Positions 1-10,040 of a stretch of 47,363 nucleotides of DNA are shown in pieces. The stretch is taken from positions 1 through 47,363 of the IMG/VR virus record IMGVR_UViG_3300028025_003037, one strand, 5' to 3'. The notes beneath the pieces are model-generated. The model searched no databases, was not told the origin of the DNA, and saw only the letters and a program-made list of their open reading frames with translations. Each line of letters starts with the position of its first letter. The stretch's first letter is position 1. The stretch comes from a virus. Made by a program: the position numbers and the translations under genes.

Positions 1-2
1 CA

Positions 3-1241
3 AAAAATGCTGCAAATGATATTTATAAAACTGGATTATTTGATGGTAAAACAACAAGTAGTGCTGGAGGAAAATCTAGTACTACTGGTGGTGGAACTAC
101 TGGTGGTGGAACTACTGGTGGTGGAACAACTGGTGGTGGAACAACTGGTGGAACAACTGACCCAGTTCCAAGTCCTGGGCAAAAGACTCCTCCAGGAGGG
201 GTAAAGAAAAATACTAATGCTGATACTGCTGCAGGTACAGCAATGACCCAAGAAGAAAAAGCAATTTTGCAAATGGCATCCACAAAACGAATGGATCAAC
301 TAAAAAATATAGCAATTAACAGACCAAAGTTTGCTCTTAGCAACATGAAAATAAAGTATGGAACTAATACTAAAGATAGTGATATATACAAAAACTTAAC
401 TGGAGAAAAAAGAGTATCCTTTGACAAAGACTACGCAGCGTATGAGGCTCTTAAAGAAGAGGCCACTAAATGGACAACAACCGATGATGGAGTTACTACT
501 AGTTATGCTTATTCTTCTGCAGCAGGTGAGGCTGAAGAAGCAAGACTTCTTAAACTTTTACCCGATTGGGTGCAAAAAGCGGTAGAGTTAGTAGACAAAA
601 GAACTGATCTAGCGAATACAGATTTTGCAAAGTTTAAAGAAGTAAGAGATAGATACTACGATGCAAAAGATGAAATGAAGATTGGGCCCAACTGGTCATT
701 TAAAGACATTGAAGCATACGAACCATTTATGAAGAAGTATGGAAGTCTATATAGAGAGTATAGAGCAATCCATTCAAAACTACAAGATACAAACAACGCC
801 ACGGACTTGGCCAGAGAGAACCTACTTAAGGCTGGATACAATGACCAAAACTTAGGCTGGGCTTTTAAGAGTGCTACAAGTGCTTACCGATTTACTAATC
901 AAACACCAAAAGGCTTTGTGCCATCTACTAGTTTTAATTATTATTCTAAGGGTGGGTCTGTTGCTTCTAGATTTGCACAAAGTGGATTAAGTATAGGAAC
1001 AGACACGGTTCCAGCCATGCTTACTCCTGGTGAGTTTGTCATGAGTAAGTTTGCTGTACAATCACATGGCACAGAAAAAATGAAGGCAATAAATAATGGC
1101 TCATCAGTAGGTGACGCAGTGTATAATTATAGTATTAGCGTAAATGTTAAGTCTGAGTCAAACCCAGATGAGATAGCAAGAACAGTCATTGCCCAGATAA
1201 AGAGCGTTGACGCACAGAAGATTAGAGGAGTTAGAATATAA
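3..1241 (+). CDS. Tape measure protein, C-terminal part (5' end outside window)
   Basis: The reading frame is open from the first bases of the window, so the gene begins upstream; about 412 residues are visible. A Gly/Thr-rich linker (bases 81-158) precedes a helical, charged region. Near the end there is a Gly-rich segment followed by SIGTDTVPAMLTPGEFVMSK, the conserved phage motif seen at the C-terminus of many tape measure proteins. The tape measure sets tail length and is threaded through the tail tube. The stop overlaps the next ATG by one base (TAATG). The downstream tail genes support the call. Confidence 0.85.
   Translation, partial: KNAANDIYKTGLFDGKTTSSAGGKSSTTGGGTTGGGTTGGGTTGGGTTGGTTDPVPSPGQKTPPGGVKKNTNADTAAGTAMTQEEKAILQMASTKRMDQLKNIAINRPKFALSNMKIKYGTNTKDSDIYKNLTGEKRVSFDKDYAAYEALKEEATKWTTTDDGVTTSYAYSSAAGEAEEARLLKLLPDWVQKAVELVDKRTDLANTDFAKFKEVRDRYYDAKDEMKIGPNWSFKDIEAYEPFMKKYGSLYREYRAIHSKLQDTNNATDLARENLLKAGYNDQNLGWAFKSATSAYRFTNQTPKGFVPSTSFNYYSKGGSVASRFAQSGLSIGTDTVPAMLTPGEFVMSKFAVQSHGTEKMKAINNGSSVGDAVYNYSISVNVKSESNPDEIARTVIAQIKSVDAQKIRGVRI
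81..158 (+). repeat. 15-bp tandem repeat coding for TTGGG units
   Basis: Three near-identical units ACTACTGGTGGTGGA are followed by variants with ACAACT and a 12-base partial unit. They lie in frame inside the tape measure gene and encode a flexible Thr/Gly linker. Such a repeat can change copy number by slippage without breaking the frame, except through the 12-base unit, which also keeps frame. Confidence 0.9.
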
Positions 1242-1900
1242 TGGCAACTAATGCATATATGGCAGGTCGTAAAAAATATCAAAGACCTCAAGGACTTCTC
1301 TTTGCAGATAACCAGGGTATCAAGGTAGACGGATTTCATATCCCAGAGGGAGACGAGATAGGGTCATTAGCAGCCTCTACAGACGGATATGGAGAGTTCT
1401 TAATACTTTCCGATAATAATAGGTCACCCATAGACTTTAAGACCACTAGAATTGAAAAAAGAGAAAGAATGATTAATGGTCGTATGAGGTCTTACCATAC
1501 TGCTGACAAACTAACTATTACAGTATCCTGGGATATGCTCCCATCAAGAGCCTATGATACATACGCAGGGTTTAATTCTAATGGAGATCCAAACCTAGTA
1601 AAAAATATAAATACCAGACCAAACCCATTAGAGTTTACTACAGATGGTGGAGCAGGTGGAGTAGAACTGCTTGACTGGTATAAAAATCATAGCGGATCAT
1701 TTTGGGTTTATCTTGCTTACGACAAATACACTAACTTTAAAGACACGTACGAGACTGCACCAGATGAAAGATTTAATAATATAAACAAATATAATGAAGT
1801 TATAGAAGTATTTTTTTCAGACTTTAACTATTCAGTTCAAAAAAGAAGCGGATTAAACTTTGATTTCTGGAATGTATCTTTAACTTTGGAAGAAGTATAA
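1241..1900 (+). CDS. Minor tail protein, possible distal tail (Dit)-like protein
   Basis: A 219-residue protein starting at the ATG that overlaps the tape measure stop. It lies between the tape measure gene and a very large tail protein, which is where distal tail proteins are found in siphophages. It has no signal peptide or membrane segment and is rich in beta-prone Tyr/Asn/Phe, as expected for a baseplate beta-sandwich protein. No catalytic motif is visible. The Dit assignment rests on position and size; tail protein in general is secure. Confidence 0.6.
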   Translation: MATNAYMAGRKKYQRPQGLLFADNQGIKVDGFHIPEGDEIGSLAASTDGYGEFLILSDNNRSPIDFKTTRIEKRERMINGRMRSYHTADKLTITVSWDMLPSRAYDTYAGFNSNGDPNLVKNINTRPNPLEFTTDGGAGGVELLDWYKNHSGSFWVYLAYDKYTNFKDTYETAPDERFNNINKYNEVIEVFFSDFNYSVQKRSGLNFDFWNVSLTLEEV

Positions 1901-4900
1901 TGTTTCAAGACAAAGATTTACTAAATCATATAGAGACAAGTTCGTCTATTAAGACACAGTCTGCAGTTATTGCTGAATGGAATATGAATATACATACAAA
2001 TATTCTAGCAGTTGGAAATTATAGGTACCGTCCAAACCAATCATCTTCTATTTATAGAACAATTCCAAATACTTTTGCTTTAGAAAATAAAAATACTACT
2101 ACAGCATTCTACTACGGTGCAACTGATGCAGATGTAGTTGTTGACGCAGGGTTTGAAAACAATGACTTACCAATGAGACTTGTTCCTAAAAAAGATAAAC
2201 TAAAAATGCTTTACTCTTTAGAAGATTGCTTAAAGTCATTTAGACCAAGGTCTGGAATCAATAAGGCAATGTTTTTGGACGGAAGATTTCTTCACAATCC
2301 AGATATAAACATGGCTAGAAAACCAAGATATTATATGCCAGACAAAAATGATCCATTTAAATATTGGACATCATATAGAACTGAAAATGGAACTGAATAT
2401 GGCATATCTAATAAGACAATCAATGGAAGACATGCAATTGAAGATGCTGCTCCATTTGTTGTTTATAAAGAAAAGATTCCAGCAAATAGAATTGTCGTAA
2501 AGATGCAAACAAACACAGGAGATATTAATTCTGGAGTATACACAAAAAAGTCTGGGTCTTTTTCAGATCCCTATTTTGGAGAACTAAATCAAACCACTCC
2601 AAGTGTTTGGAAAATTCAAGTATTAAAAAATAATAGTTGGGTCGATGCATTATCATTCTCTGATCAAACCAGAAGAAAAGATGGAACACCAATAATACAG
2701 TCAGATGGATATGTTGAAATATCTTATGGTCTTGTAGTACCAAAAATCTATTCAGAAGTTTTTACTTATCGTGGAGAACTTTCATCAGTATCTCTTAAGC
2801 CAATTGTTGGAACAAGAGAAGGTGATGCCTTCCTAGTTATTGAAAATTCTGGGGATATTGGAGAGTATCATATTTGGTATAAGGATGAGTGGAAGATATT
2901 CGTTCCAACCTATGGCTGGAAGTTTCAAGAGCCAGAAGTTGATAGTTTTACAAATTTTGTTACTGAGTTGTCAGATCCTACAAAGTATATAGTAAGCGGA
3001 GAAACAAAATATAAAGAGTTTGAATATATTTCTGGAATAAGAGTTGTTGTTGATAGCATGAAGAAGTTTGACTCATCTTTTGACCTTATCGAACTTTCTC
3101 CAAGACTGACTGCAGACCTTTCAGACAGGGTAACATCTTTTAATATTAATAAAAGTGCTTCAGATTTAGGTGTAAGCGGTATGCCAGTAGGACAACTTCT
3201 TGCTTCTACTGGTAGCATTTCTTTTTTTGATTTTGATGATTCATTTAACGATAACAACATAAAAAGCATTGTTGCTAATAAAAAAATAAAAAATGTTCAA
3301 ATTAAAATATATGAAGTTTTAACAGACGCCATTGGTATAAGTTACTATGTTCCAGTCAAGACAATGTATTCCGATGGATTTCCAAAAACAAACAATCAGT
3401 CAAAAGAGGTTTCTTTAGATTTAAGAGATCTGTATTTTTATTTTGAGTCGCAAACTGCTCCAGAAATATTATCTACAAGCACATCCGTAAGTGCTGCAGT
3501 GTCATTACTTCTTGACTCTATTGGGTTTTCTAATTACATATTTAAAAGGGTAGAGGGAGAATCTGAAATGGTAATTCCATATTTTTTCATTCCTCCAGAC
3601 AAAAGCGTTGCAGAAGTCCTAGAGTCATTAGCCATTTCTACCCAGACAGCAATGTTCTTTGATGAGTATAACAATTTTGTAATGATGAGCAAAGATTATA
3701 TAATGCCAACAGAAGCACAAAGACCTACGGACCTAACATTTTACGGTTCATCAGACTCTGACGATGTCGAAGTTATAAAAAATAAAACAATCAAACCTAA
3801 ACTTTCAAACATTATTGAGTTAACTAGTCAAAACAATCAGGTTTATAATGGCGGGCAAATATCCTACACCACAAGGCATATACAAAGATCAGTTGGAACT
3901 ATTAAAGAAGCCCTTATGGTTGACAGAGAAAGATCTTATACATATAAACCAGTTCCTCTTTGGGAAGTCTCTGGGACAGAGTTTACAAAATCAATAAACC
4001 AAGAAGTTGGAAACATGTCTAGTTATTCTCTTAGCGCAATACCTTTAAACTCTTCACTCTCTTCTCTGGTTCCAACAGTTTCTAGCGGTAGGATTATTAA
4101 CAATACTATCGATCTAGGGGAAGCAATATATTATATATCAAGATACAATGGATATTTTTACGCAAATGCAGAAATTATAAAGTATGATGCAGTTCAGTAT
4201 AATGTTTCAGGTTCTGGAGATGTATGGATTAACAGTGTTGAGGAATACAGCAAGTACTTTGCGTCACTGCCTTTTAATGGGAAAATATATCCAACAGGTC
4301 TTATAAGAATATACTCTGAGCCAAACTATGAAGAAGTTAATGGTTTTTCTAGATTAAAAAATGGCGAGGTTGCAAAGCATGGAAGAGGACAGTTTGGAAC
4401 TCCTGTTGTAGAGCATACGGCTGGACTAAGTGATCACTGGTCAAACAATGATAACGTAAGAGGATGTAATATGGAATCTAAGTATTTGTTTAGGTTTAAT
4501 CAGACTCTTCCAGCAACGACTCAAGATGTCTCAGCGGGAATCAACAATACTCTTGCTACAAAAACGACTAGAAACGGAATTATTAAAAATTTTTATTCTT
4601 CCAAATATATTGCAGAGTCTGAGATTAACAAAATGCTTTCAGTTCAGGCAGGCACTGTACAGTCCTCAGCCCTAGTAATGAATGGTGCAGGATTCAAAAC
4701 AACAGAATCCCCTACAGACTTTATCTCTTATGTATACAAACCCCTAGACAACAACTATAAGCATTTTGGAACAAGGCTTAGAGTGATAGGAAGAATTAAT
4801 GATAATGAAAAAAACGGTCAAACCCCAGTAGGACTGGCAGAACTATACACTGTACCAGGTAAGACAGCGGATGAAAAAATAACTATATCTGGTGGTGGTG

Positions 4901-6198
4901 GAGGCCTTGGAATCATGGTTGATCCAAAAACAAACGCTGGATACTTTTTTGAGATAATTGCTCTTGATGCAACTAAATTAACAGACAAACAAAGACAAAA
5001 TGTTCATAACATTATTTTTTATAAAACTGCTCGTAAAGCAACAGAAACTGATCCAACCAAGCCAGCAATTCCAATTAAACTATATGAGGGTCTTGCAAAC
5101 ATATCTGTAGATGGAGGAGATTTTGCAGGACAGTATAGGCTATCTGCTGAGCAAGATCCAACTGTGTATGACCTATCAGTAGAGTATCAGGATATTGGGT
5201 CAAGAAGAAAGTTTTTCTTATATTTAAATAATAATCTTATTGCTACAGTATTTGATGATTCGCCACTAAAGGTATATAACAATGTTGCTCTTTTTGTTAG
5301 AGGGTCATCCAGAGTTATGTTTGAAAATGTATATGCATTAGCAAATAACTACTCTCAAAATACTTCATTCGAACTAAACACTCCAATATCAAGTGTATTC
5401 GGTGACTCGAATGTAAATGCACACGACTCATTTAGAAAATATTCGATGAGCGGAATGGTTCAGGCATCCTATCTTTCTGGCATAGGTTCTTCACAGCCAC
5501 CAAAGTTTAGCATGTACTTTGATGAGTTCGGAACTATAATGAGAGAAGCCTCATCATTTAATTTTAAATATGATTTGGCATATCCAGCACTTTATGCAGA
5601 ACTATCTCCGACTTTTAACAAACTAAAAGGATATGTAGTTTCTGGATTTAGGGCAAGATCTTATGGAGCAGAGTTTTTAGTTTTCAATACAACAGATACT
5701 GCTTTAAATTTAGACGAAACAAGTCAAAACTATTTGAGAGTTCAGGGAGTTGCTTTTACTAATCAATCTCCAAACAACTTTACTGTTGACGAATACTTTT
5801 TAAAAAATAGTGACATGTCAGACCCACAGTTTGACTCAACTGGTTTAATAACATCGGTAGGCAAAATAGCAAAGAACTATCAAGACATAAAGGCAAGCAG
5901 AATGCTATACGGAAGAAAAGATTTTTCTTTAGATGTCCCATATGTTCAATCCAAAGACGATGCTGAATCATTAATGTCTTGGCTTGTACAGAAAATAACA
6001 AAGCCAAGAAAGTCTATAGGTCTTAAAATATTTGCAAACCCTATGATACAACTTGGGGATATTGTAAAGGTAGACTATGTAGAAAAGGGTATAAACAAAA
6101 TTGACGAGGATGACTCTAGGTTTGTAGTGTACAATATAGAGTATTCAAAAACAAAAGATGGCCCAGAAATGTCTATATTCTTAAGTGAGGTATTGTAA
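1900..6198 (+). CDS. Large minor tail / tail hub protein
   Basis: At 1432 residues this is the largest gene in the window; it starts one base before the previous stop. The C-terminus (about residues 1370-1432, with MIQLGDIVKVDY) resembles the end of tail hub/Tal-type proteins, where the chain returns to the baseplate. The middle, about residues 960-1150, contains a Gly-rich stretch and beta-rich sequence resembling a LamG/concanavalin-like carbohydrate-binding fold. It probably forms the tail tip and contacts the cell surface. No peptidase motif could be identified. The tail role is firm; the domain boundaries are estimates. Confidence 0.75.
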   Translation: MFQDKDLLNHIETSSSIKTQSAVIAEWNMNIHTNILAVGNYRYRPNQSSSIYRTIPNTFALENKNTTTAFYYGATDADVVVDAGFENNDLPMRLVPKKDKLKMLYSLEDCLKSFRPRSGINKAMFLDGRFLHNPDINMARKPRYYMPDKNDPFKYWTSYRTENGTEYGISNKTINGRHAIEDAAPFVVYKEKIPANRIVVKMQTNTGDINSGVYTKKSGSFSDPYFGELNQTTPSVWKIQVLKNNSWVDALSFSDQTRRKDGTPIIQSDGYVEISYGLVVPKIYSEVFTYRGELSSVSLKPIVGTREGDAFLVIENSGDIGEYHIWYKDEWKIFVPTYGWKFQEPEVDSFTNFVTELSDPTKYIVSGETKYKEFEYISGIRVVVDSMKKFDSSFDLIELSPRLTADLSDRVTSFNINKSASDLGVSGMPVGQLLASTGSISFFDFDDSFNDNNIKSIVANKKIKNVQIKIYEVLTDAIGISYYVPVKTMYSDGFPKTNNQSKEVSLDLRDLYFYFESQTAPEILSTSTSVSAAVSLLLDSIGFSNYIFKRVEGESEMVIPYFFIPPDKSVAEVLESLAISTQTAMFFDEYNNFVMMSKDYIMPTEAQRPTDLTFYGSSDSDDVEVIKNKTIKPKLSNIIELTSQNNQVYNGGQISYTTRHIQRSVGTIKEALMVDRERSYTYKPVPLWEVSGTEFTKSINQEVGNMSSYSLSAIPLNSSLSSLVPTVSSGRIINNTIDLGEAIYYISRYNGYFYANAEIIKYDAVQYNVSGSGDVWINSVEEYSKYFASLPFNGKIYPTGLIRIYSEPNYEEVNGFSRLKNGEVAKHGRGQFGTPVVEHTAGLSDHWSNNDNVRGCNMESKYLFRFNQTLPATTQDVSAGINNTLATKTTRNGIIKNFYSSKYIAESEINKMLSVQAGTVQSSALVMNGAGFKTTESPTDFISYVYKPLDNNYKHFGTRLRVIGRINDNEKNGQTPVGLAELYTVPGKTADEKITISGGGGGLGIMVDPKTNAGYFFEIIALDATKLTDKQRQNVHNIIFYKTARKATETDPTKPAIPIKLYEGLANISVDGGDFAGQYRLSAEQDPTVYDLSVEYQDIGSRRKFFLYLNNNLIATVFDDSPLKVYNNVALFVRGSSRVMFENVYALANNYSQNTSFELNTPISSVFGDSNVNAHDSFRKYSMSGMVQASYLSGIGSSQPPKFSMYFDEFGTIMREASSFNFKYDLAYPALYAELSPTFNKLKGYVVSGFRARSYGAEFLVFNTTDTALNLDETSQNYLRVQGVAFTNQSPNNFTVDEYFLKNSDMSDPQFDSTGLITSVGKIAKNYQDIKASRMLYGRKDFSLDVPYVQSKDDAESLMSWLVQKITKPRKSIGLKIFANPMIQLGDIVKVDYVEKGINKIDEDDSRFVVYNIEYSKTKDGPEMSIFLSEVL

Positions 6199-6707
6199 TG
6201 GCAGTAGATGCAACAGCAAATCAGGCAACAACAACTTGGGTATCTGACTTTGGTCGCAGTTCTGTAAAGGATCCAATTAAAGTAGCAACCCCAAATTTGG
6301 TAGAAATATTAAATCCACCACTTGACTACAATACCATGACAGAACTTATATTTCAGGATATAGGTGGGCAAGAAATGATTAATATTTCTAGGTCTGATGC
6401 AATTAATGGACAAAATATTATGTATAGCATTATAAAAAATTTAAAAAATATAATGCTTGACTATAATTCTAATAATATAATCAAACTTCAGGGCACCTCC
6501 GATGTATATTTTAAGAACTTTGCAATAAGGCTTGAGGACAAACTGCCTATTCAGGCCTCATCAGAGCAGACACCAAACGTATATATTGAAAACAGCACTA
6601 ACAATATAGTGGTTGAGTTAGTTAATCTTGAAGAAGATGAGCAGGTAGAGATCGAGATAATAAGCCAAGGATCTTACTTTGATGATATAATTGAGGATGG
6701 GGAATAA
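6198..6707 (+). CDS. Small minor tail protein
   Basis: A 169-residue acidic protein whose ATG overlaps the preceding stop (TAATG). The C-terminus is very acidic (EEDEQVEIEI). It lies in the tail-tip operon between the hub protein and a fibre-like protein and has no membrane segment. The family is not recognised by name; the structural role is inferred from position. Confidence 0.55.
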   Translation: MAVDATANQATTTWVSDFGRSSVKDPIKVATPNLVEILNPPLDYNTMTELIFQDIGGQEMINISRSDAINGQNIMYSIIKNLKNIMLDYNSNNIIKLQGTSDVYFKNFAIRLEDKLPIQASSEQTPNVYIENSTNNIVVELVNLEEDEQVEIEIISQGSYFDDIIEDGE

Positions 6708-6710
6708 TAG

Positions 6711-7874
6711 ATGATAACTAATGAAGGTAAAGGTATTTTAGCAAAATATCTTGTAGGTCAGGCTCCAGCATTTGCTTCTTTTATTGCTATTGGTTGTGGA
6801 GCAACGCCAGTCTCTTCCTCCCACATTTTTTCAAATTCTGAATTAAATGAAATAAAAAATAAAAAATCTTTAGACTTTGAGATGTTTCGTGTACCAGTAA
6901 CCTCTAGAGGATATGTTACTGAAAACGGTGTAGACAAGATTGTCTTTACTGGAGAACTCCCTACACTAGAAAGATATGAAATAACAGAAGTTGGACTTTG
7001 GTCAGCAGGATCTAATCCTAGCGCAAACTTTAATGACAGTCGACCAATATTTTTGTTTAATGAGAATGAGTCTTGGCAAAATGTTAACACTCCTGGATCA
7101 GTAGTTGAACTAACACCATATACTGACAGACTAGACTTAGATGGTGTACTAATCCCTACTGAAAAATCATTTATAACAAATTCAGACAACCCAACCTTCT
7201 TAAGACCAAAACGCTCTGGTAAGTATGAAGGATCTAGATTTTTAAATAATGTTATAGTTCTTAGAGGAGACCTATCAAAGATAGATACAGATCCAGATAC
7301 TGGAATTTTGGAAATAAATCCAACCTCACCTAGCCATTTAAGACTAACGGCAGCGACACTAGATTTTGACAAGTCATCTCCAAAAGATGAGTTCAGATTG
7401 GCATTTTCTGTAATAAACAAAGATGAAGACAGGGATAATATACAGCCTGAGAATGTAAAAATTGTTATAGAGTTTTCAGATAAGGATGTATTAGATGATA
7501 GTGAAAAAGAATATGCAAGGTTTGAAACAGTTCTTAATAAAGATGATGTTGACTTTGCAAATCAAAGATACTTTGTTTCTGTTACAAAATTTGAAGATCT
7601 ATCTAGGAGTCCTGGTTTTACATGGAAGATAGCAAATTTGGTAAAAATTTATGTAACGATAGAGGAAAAAAATCCAAACACAAATATTGTTGCTATATCT
7701 GATCAATACTATGTTTGTCTTGACGCACTAAGACTAGAAAATACAACGAACCTTAATCCTATATATGGATTAACAGGGTATTCAATTATAAAGACTGTAG
7801 ACTCAAAACCTATTGTAAAAATTTCTAACAGTTCAAACCACATTGAATTTAGATTTGGTCTGGATGTTTTGTAG
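6711..7874 (+). CDS. Minor tail / tail fibre protein
   Basis: A 387-residue protein. Its start, MITNEGKGILAKYLVGQAPA, is typical of a family of phage minor tail proteins in which a conserved N-terminal segment attaches to the tail tip (T-N-x-G-x-x-x-x-K-x-L-x-G). The rest is beta-rich, with no catalytic motif. The next gene starts at a GTG overlapping its stop codon, suggesting coupled translation. Receptor contact is inferred. Confidence 0.65.
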   Translation: MITNEGKGILAKYLVGQAPAFASFIAIGCGATPVSSSHIFSNSELNEIKNKKSLDFEMFRVPVTSRGYVTENGVDKIVFTGELPTLERYEITEVGLWSAGSNPSANFNDSRPIFLFNENESWQNVNTPGSVVELTPYTDRLDLDGVLIPTEKSFITNSDNPTFLRPKRSGKYEGSRFLNNVIVLRGDLSKIDTDPDTGILEINPTSPSHLRLTAATLDFDKSSPKDEFRLAFSVINKDEDRDNIQPENVKIVIEFSDKDVLDDSEKEYARFETVLNKDDVDFANQRYFVSVTKFEDLSRSPGFTWKIANLVKIYVTIEEKNPNTNIVAISDQYYVCLDALRLENTTNLNPIYGLTGYSIIKTVDSKPIVKISNSSNHIEFRFGLDVL

Positions 7875-8374
7875 TGCTAGATCAAGGAATAAAAAAGGCG
7901 ACAGTGTCAGAAGAAGACTTACCTTCTTTTAATGCAAGCAACTTGGGATATTTTGTTAGGTATAGAATTATCTCTAGTGATAAAAATAGATATTCACACT
8001 GGTCTCCATACTATTTTTTGCTTAAAGGGATAGTTCCAAAAGTTCCTTGCTCTGTTAGTGTTACAGGCACCTCTCTAAAGGTTATTAATATGGTTTGGCA
8101 ACATCCAAAAATTTCAGATGATGCCGAAGAAACTGAAATATCGATATTTAAAGAATATGACATATACATAAGGACAAATCTTACATTTGACCCACTAGAT
8201 CTTGACGATCCTTTGAATGGTTTTATTAGTATTGGAAGTTCTTCATCAACTCAGTTTTCAACTCTAGCACCTTCTGGCATATCTTGGTTTCAGGTTGCAA
8301 TCCAGGTTCCTGTCTATCCAAAAGCCTATTCTTCAAATGCTGCAATTTTTACTTCAGCACAGACAAGCCTTTAG
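7874..8374 (+). CDS. Minor tail protein, fibronectin-like
   Basis: A 166-residue protein with a GTG start that shares a base with the previous TAG. Sequence such as YRIISSDKNRYSHWSP and repeated Ser/Thr-rich beta strands suggest a fibronectin III/Ig-type fold common in tail tips. It is the last gene of the first tail operon; a new promoter lies between it and the next gene. The specific function is unknown. Confidence 0.5.
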   Translation: MLDQGIKKATVSEEDLPSFNASNLGYFVRYRIISSDKNRYSHWSPYYFLLKGIVPKVPCSVSVTGTSLKVINMVWQHPKISDDAEETEISIFKEYDIYIRTNLTFDPLDLDDPLNGFISIGSSSSTQFSTLAPSGISWFQVAIQVPVYPKAYSSNAAIFTSAQTSL

Positions 8375-8383
8375 TGGTATAAT
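8375..8383 (+). promoter_or_regulatory. Extended -10 promoter, leaderless start
   Basis: TGGTATAAT lies right after the preceding stop, and exactly six bases separate TATAAT (8378-8383) from the ATG at 8390. The predicted transcript would start at or beside the ATG. No Shine-Dalgarno sequence is present. Confidence 0.7.
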
Positions 8384-8389
8384 TATAGT

Positions 8390-8833
8390 ATGGCAAAAAT
8401 ACCCTTACCTGAGCGTGGTCAACCACTAGACGTTACATATATCTATGAAATGGCACAAGCAATAAATGATTTGTCTAAAGAAGTATCTCCAGCCACCTAT
8501 GACTATGTGACTGTTCAAACAGCAGACAATGGCCCACAAAACAGAAAGATTACAGAAGTCAGAATGCTTGGGGCATTGGCCAAGGTTGCAAGCAGCAGAT
8601 CCGTTCTTGCTGGGGATCAATTGCCATTCAGTGTTTCTTTTGCTGGAGAGTTTAGGTTTCCACCAATTGTTACTGCAACTGCAGTCAATGCTGGTCAAAC
8701 CCCAGCAGGTGCAAATGTCACATTAATTTTAAATGATCCTTCAACATCTTCTGTTAATGGATTTGTTAAGTTTAACACTTCTGGTCTAGTGTCAGTCAAT
8801 GTTAACTTAATGATTATGGGAATACCAAATTAA
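8390..8833 (+). CDS. Small tail fibre / minor tail protein
   Basis: A 147-residue protein: an N-terminal helix (MAKIPLPERGQPLDVTYIYE) and then a beta-rich C-terminal half (about residues 70-147) like small receptor-binding or fibre-tip modules of siphophages. It seems to be read from its own promoter as a leaderless mRNA. It is the last gene of the tail block before the replication genes. The exact role is inferred from position. Confidence 0.5.
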   Translation: MAKIPLPERGQPLDVTYIYEMAQAINDLSKEVSPATYDYVTVQTADNGPQNRKITEVRMLGALAKVASSRSVLAGDQLPFSVSFAGEFRFPPIVTATAVNAGQTPAGANVTLILNDPSTSSVNGFVKFNTSGLVSVNVNLMIMGIPN

Positions 8834-9024
8834 TGCTTAAGTGTACAAAGTGCAAAGGAAGAATGTTTCTTGACAGACAGTACAGCACCATTGGTCACCT
8901 TGAAACATATTGCATGTCTTGTGGGAACAGAATTTTTTTTAATCCACCAACAAGTTCTGCGGAGGGTTTATGGCTATTAAAAAGGGAAGTATCGAGAGCG
9001 AAGGCTACAATGTCCTCCCTGTAA
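8833..9024 (+). CDS. Small zinc-ribbon protein
   Basis: 63 residues starting in the TAATG overlap with the previous gene. Two pairs of cysteines, CTKC near residues 4-7 and CMSC near residues 27-30, would bind one zinc ion. The last 18 codons overlap the next gene in another frame. A small zinc-ribbon protein at the border of the replication region may bind DNA or a protein partner; no family name is recognised. Confidence 0.6.
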   Translation: MLKCTKCKGRMFLDRQYSTIGHLETYCMSCGNRIFFNPPTSSAEGLWLLKREVSRAKATMSSL

Positions 9025-9512
9025 TTCCAGGGAATCAAAAAGTTTGGTTTCTTAATGGAGACCTTGTAAGAGTTTACCATCTAAACAAGTCTAATGGAAT
9101 AATGTCTGTTTACAATATCACAAAAGATCAGATTGAAAGTTGTTTAATTTCTGATTTTAAAAAGAATCGTGAAAGAGCATACACTGTTAGAGAGACTGCT
9201 GATTTAGTTAATCGTCACAAAAAATATATGCCATCATTAATGAAACGAGGAGTCATTCCGTTTCCAATGGGGTCTCAAAAGGGTGGTGCAAGAGGATTTC
9301 AGGTAAGATCATATTACTCAGAATCGCAAGTAAGAGAGATACGTGATATACTTGCTACATACCATATTGGTAGACCAAGAAAAGATAATTTAATAACAAA
9401 TGATATCACCCCAAGCAAGCAAGAGTTGACACGAAGAATGGGCGATGGTATACTTACATATACAAGAACTGAAGATGGTCGATTCATTCCAATCTGGTCT
9501 GAATCTATTTAA
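8970..9512 (+). CDS. MerR-like helix-turn-helix DNA-binding protein
   Basis: 180 residues. The start at ATG 8970 is supported by GGAGGG three bases upstream. The central part (about residues 70-130), starting YTVRETADLV and followed by KYMPSLMKRGVIPFP, resembles the winged helix of MerR/excisionase-type proteins. It heads the early replication genes, so a regulatory or replication-initiation role is plausible. No effector domain is apparent. Confidence 0.55.
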   Translation: MAIKKGSIESEGYNVLPVIPGNQKVWFLNGDLVRVYHLNKSNGIMSVYNITKDQIESCLISDFKKNRERAYTVRETADLVNRHKKYMPSLMKRGVIPFPMGSQKGGARGFQVRSYYSESQVREIRDILATYHIGRPRKDNLITNDITPSKQELTRRMGDGILTYTRTEDGRFIPIWSESI

Positions 9513-9525
9513 CGAAGGGTATGAA

Positions 9526-9732
9526 ATGGAAAACGAAGACACAAAGGTATCTGTTACACTTGGATACACACTTAACCTTGGCAACTTTCAATCGCTAAGA
9601 CTTGATCTTGGAATTGTTGACTCAAGACGTAATGGAGAAACCGCAGATCAGGCTTTTGAGCGTGTTTACAAGTTTGTTGAAGATAAGTTAACAGATAAAA
9701 TTAACGAAGCAAAGGCAGAGATTAACGAATAA
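9526..9732 (+). CDS. Conserved small phage protein, unknown function
   Basis: 68 residues when started at ATG 9526, which has GAAGGG six bases upstream; an earlier in-frame ATG at 9445 lies inside the previous gene and is unlikely. The sequence looks like a beta hairpin (VSVTLGYTLNLGNFQSLRLD) followed by a charged amphipathic helix. It lies in a tight operon with the helicase genes, which hints at a role in DNA metabolism, but the function is not recognised. Confidence 0.6.
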   Translation: MENEDTKVSVTLGYTLNLGNFQSLRLDLGIVDSRRNGETADQAFERVYKFVEDKLTDKINEAKAEINE

Positions 9733-10040
9733 TGGCTGAGCGCAAAGACCGAATGGCTTTGCTTTCAAGATACAGCAAGTATCATACCGCAAGGTACGAA
9801 TCAAAGCCATCCCTTAATCTAAATGTAGAACAGTGGGCTTCAGATGCCCTTGTTGAATCATATGGCATTTCAGGATGTTACGATATACTTGAGTATTACT
9901 TTAAGGTTGCAGAGAATCCTTCTTGGAACTACTTTGCATACAATGCAGAAAAGATTTTACAGGCACAAAAAGATAAAAGCAGAGACGATAACGAGAGAGC
10001 AGAGCGTAGAAGAATGGCGAAGGAGTGGCTAAGTGAATAA
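9732..10040 (+). CDS. Helicase-operon protein, possible helicase loader
   Basis: 102 residues, mostly helical, with a very charged C-terminus (DDNERAERRRMAKEW). It overlaps the DnaB-type helicase gene by eight bases and is translationally coupled to it. Loaders are often encoded just upstream of phage helicases, so this is a candidate on position only. There is no AAA+ motif, so it is not a DnaC-type loader. Confidence 0.45.
   Translation: MAERKDRMALLSRYSKYHTARYESKPSLNLNVEQWASDALVESYGISGCYDILEYYFKVAENPSWNYFAYNAEKILQAQKDKSRDDNERAERRRMAKEWLSE

Noticed and set aside
6758-7420. 220-codon open frame on the - strand inside a tail gene
   Set aside because: Antisense to a clear tail protein, no start signals, no family pattern.
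9844-10032. 62-codon open frame on the + strand
   Set aside because: Lies entirely within the 102-residue helicase-operon gene in another frame without a start signal.
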